A stretch of 64,000 nt of DNA from Romanomermis culicivorax (taxonomy: Eukaryota; Nematoda; Enoplea; Mermithida; Mermithidae), in NCBI GenBank assembly GCA_963922205.1, contig CAWUHX010000071.1:62001-126000 (forward strand). Direction: 5' to 3'. The notes under the pieces were generated by a model. It did no database searches. It was not told the origin of the DNA and was given only the letters and a program-made list of their open reading frames with translations. Below are positions 62,757 to 64,000 of this stretch, piece by piece. Position numbers and translations under genes: made by a program. Position 1 is the stretch's first letter, and every line of letters starts with the position of its first letter.

Positions 62757-64000
62757 AATGCAACAGAAGAATGTTGGAAAAATGGATACGTGAAGAGGAA
62801 GGACAATTTCGTTTTCTGTAGAATCGTCGATGAACGGTTGATTTGGGTGCCGATTGAATACGAGTGAATAAAAATTTTAATTTTAGTTTTGTCGATTTGT
62901 TTTGGTTCATAATATTACTCGTATTGGGGAAAGAAATTCATACATCCGAATTGATTTTTCGGTGTGATTTCTTCTGTCATGAATCAAGCTTCGCAAATCC
63001 ACTGGTTAAGTTTCAGTACTCCCCGAACTCTGTATGTCTCCGTAGTAAACCTACCGGCGATATTTTTCGTGATTCAAACAACCGTTCATCCAAAACTGAT
63101 TTTGGGCGAATTCGTTTTCGTGTATAGTCGATGCAGGTTTTTGTTTGCATATACATCGTTTTGCGTCATCGAGGCTCATTTGAAAAAATGTAGTATAGAC
63201 ACATAAATTTAGCATAAATATAGGAATGGTCATACTGATCAGTTTACATGCACAGCACATAAATTCTGCTGGGGGTCAGCCAGGATGGGGGGTGGAATAG
63301 AAAATTTTTTTTCGTTCTTGATAACGAAAAGAAAGGTCTTTTAAAAAGGTCTTCTAGCATCCAAGAAGCATATTTTTTAACCTATATTAGCCAGATATGA
63401 AAATTATTTGCTCAGACAGCACTTTTTAAAGTTTTAATGTTACTTTTTTGGAATCAAGAATACTTTTTAGAAAAATTGTTATACTACAGCATCGTTTTTA
63501 TTTTTATGATTTTTTCTTCTCTCTTGCTCATTTTCCTTCGTCATCTTCTCAGTCATTGCTGGGGGAGTCAAATCTGCTGGGGGTCAGCAAGAATCTGGGT
63601 CAATCAAAGTCTGCTGGGGGGTCAAAACCCCCCAAACCCTCCCCCACGTGCATGTATGCTGACCAGAGATTTCCGTACTGATCGTCGCAACAAAATATTC
63701 AGAATCCTTATTTCGCGAAGTTTGAGAGCTCCAAGTTTGAAAATCCTACAATTTTGTCGTTTCATCCACTGCCGTAAGCACATCTACGCAGATCACTTGG
63801 ACAATTTACCTAAGGCGGAATGCTTCTTGTTTATACGTTGAAAAAGTATTACTGTAGAATATACGTTTAGACAGCCTGCCTCCCAGTACTGAAGACAGTG
63901 AAACCTCAATGTGTCAGAAGTTTTATCAACTTTTAAAATGTGATATAATTTTAATAATAACTTTTAAAAAATATCTTGCAAGAAAAATTAAATTTTCCAA
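62757..64000. other. right flank, nothing convincing
   Basis: A plus-strand frame from the Polinton border to TGA 62865 could be a terminal exon (CWKNGYVKRKDNFVFCRIVD), but it has no clear family; it does not continue the minus-strand gene cut at the left border. Further right, two copies of CTGCTGGGGGTCAGC (63266-63280, 63574-63588) sit in AT-rich sequence. The open frames here have no recognised domain. Confidence 0.4.

Noticed and set aside
1-64000. CRISPR arrays, rRNA genes, bacterial operons
   Set aside because: No regular short repeat with unique spacers and no rRNA core sequence were seen; introns and transposons show a eukaryotic genome.

Overview
The window is eukaryotic, most likely from an invertebrate animal. 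It is AT-rich and its multi-exon genes have short GT-AG introns of about 50-65 bases with T-rich acceptors. It carries non-LTR retrotransposon pieces, a hAT-type insertion, foldback and MULE-like DNA transposons, satellites and three Maverick/Polinton elements. I cannot name the species. Short dispersed CTACAGTA-type repeats would fit a nematode, but that is weak.

Layout. 1-10 kb: dead LINE tails (three copies, minus strand), a clean hAT-like insertion (3369-5190) and dispersed repeats. 10.2-12.6 kb: a 32-bp minisatellite and a longer degenerate tandem array. 12.7-31.8 kb: a decayed, intron-containing Polinton DNA polymerase pseudogene (Polinton 2, minus strand), split by a nearly intact second Polinton (Polinton 1, 13366-27697, 14,332 bp) with about 630-bp inverted terminal repeats and a perfect 6-bp target duplication. 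32.1-32.9 kb: a stand-alone copy of the polymerase N-terminal domain, head to head with the pseudogene. 34.8-36.0 kb: a foldback element. 36.6-41.2 kb: AT-rich satellite modules. 41.7-46.1 kb: a nine-exon minus-strand gene with MULE-like, SWIM, PHD and Ulp1-like parts. 46119-62756: Polinton 3 (16,638 bp) with about 990-bp terminal repeats, each holding a tRNA-like sequence. 62.8-64 kb: nothing convincing.

Polintons 1 and 3 both encode the virus-like set: protein-primed DNA polymerase B, integrase with chromodomain, adenain-like protease, packaging ATPase, double-jelly-roll major capsid, jelly-roll minor capsid, an amphipathic Gly-rich core-type protein and two further conserved small proteins. 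Integrase and polymerase would serve insertion and replication; ATPase, capsid proteins and protease would serve virion assembly. Polinton 1 polymerase has one stop and one frameshift. Polinton 3 integrase has one nonsense codon; its 11-exon polymerase and 3-exon capsid gene read open when spliced.

The standout is Polinton 1. It encodes a 170-residue protein with both repeats of TATA-binding protein, and a near-invariant TATAAAAGTTG motif lies 31-50 bases upstream of at least six of its start codons, often overlapping the stop codon of the gene before. Polinton 3 has neither. I infer a private, element-encoded promoter-recognition system giving nearly leaderless late-type transcripts.
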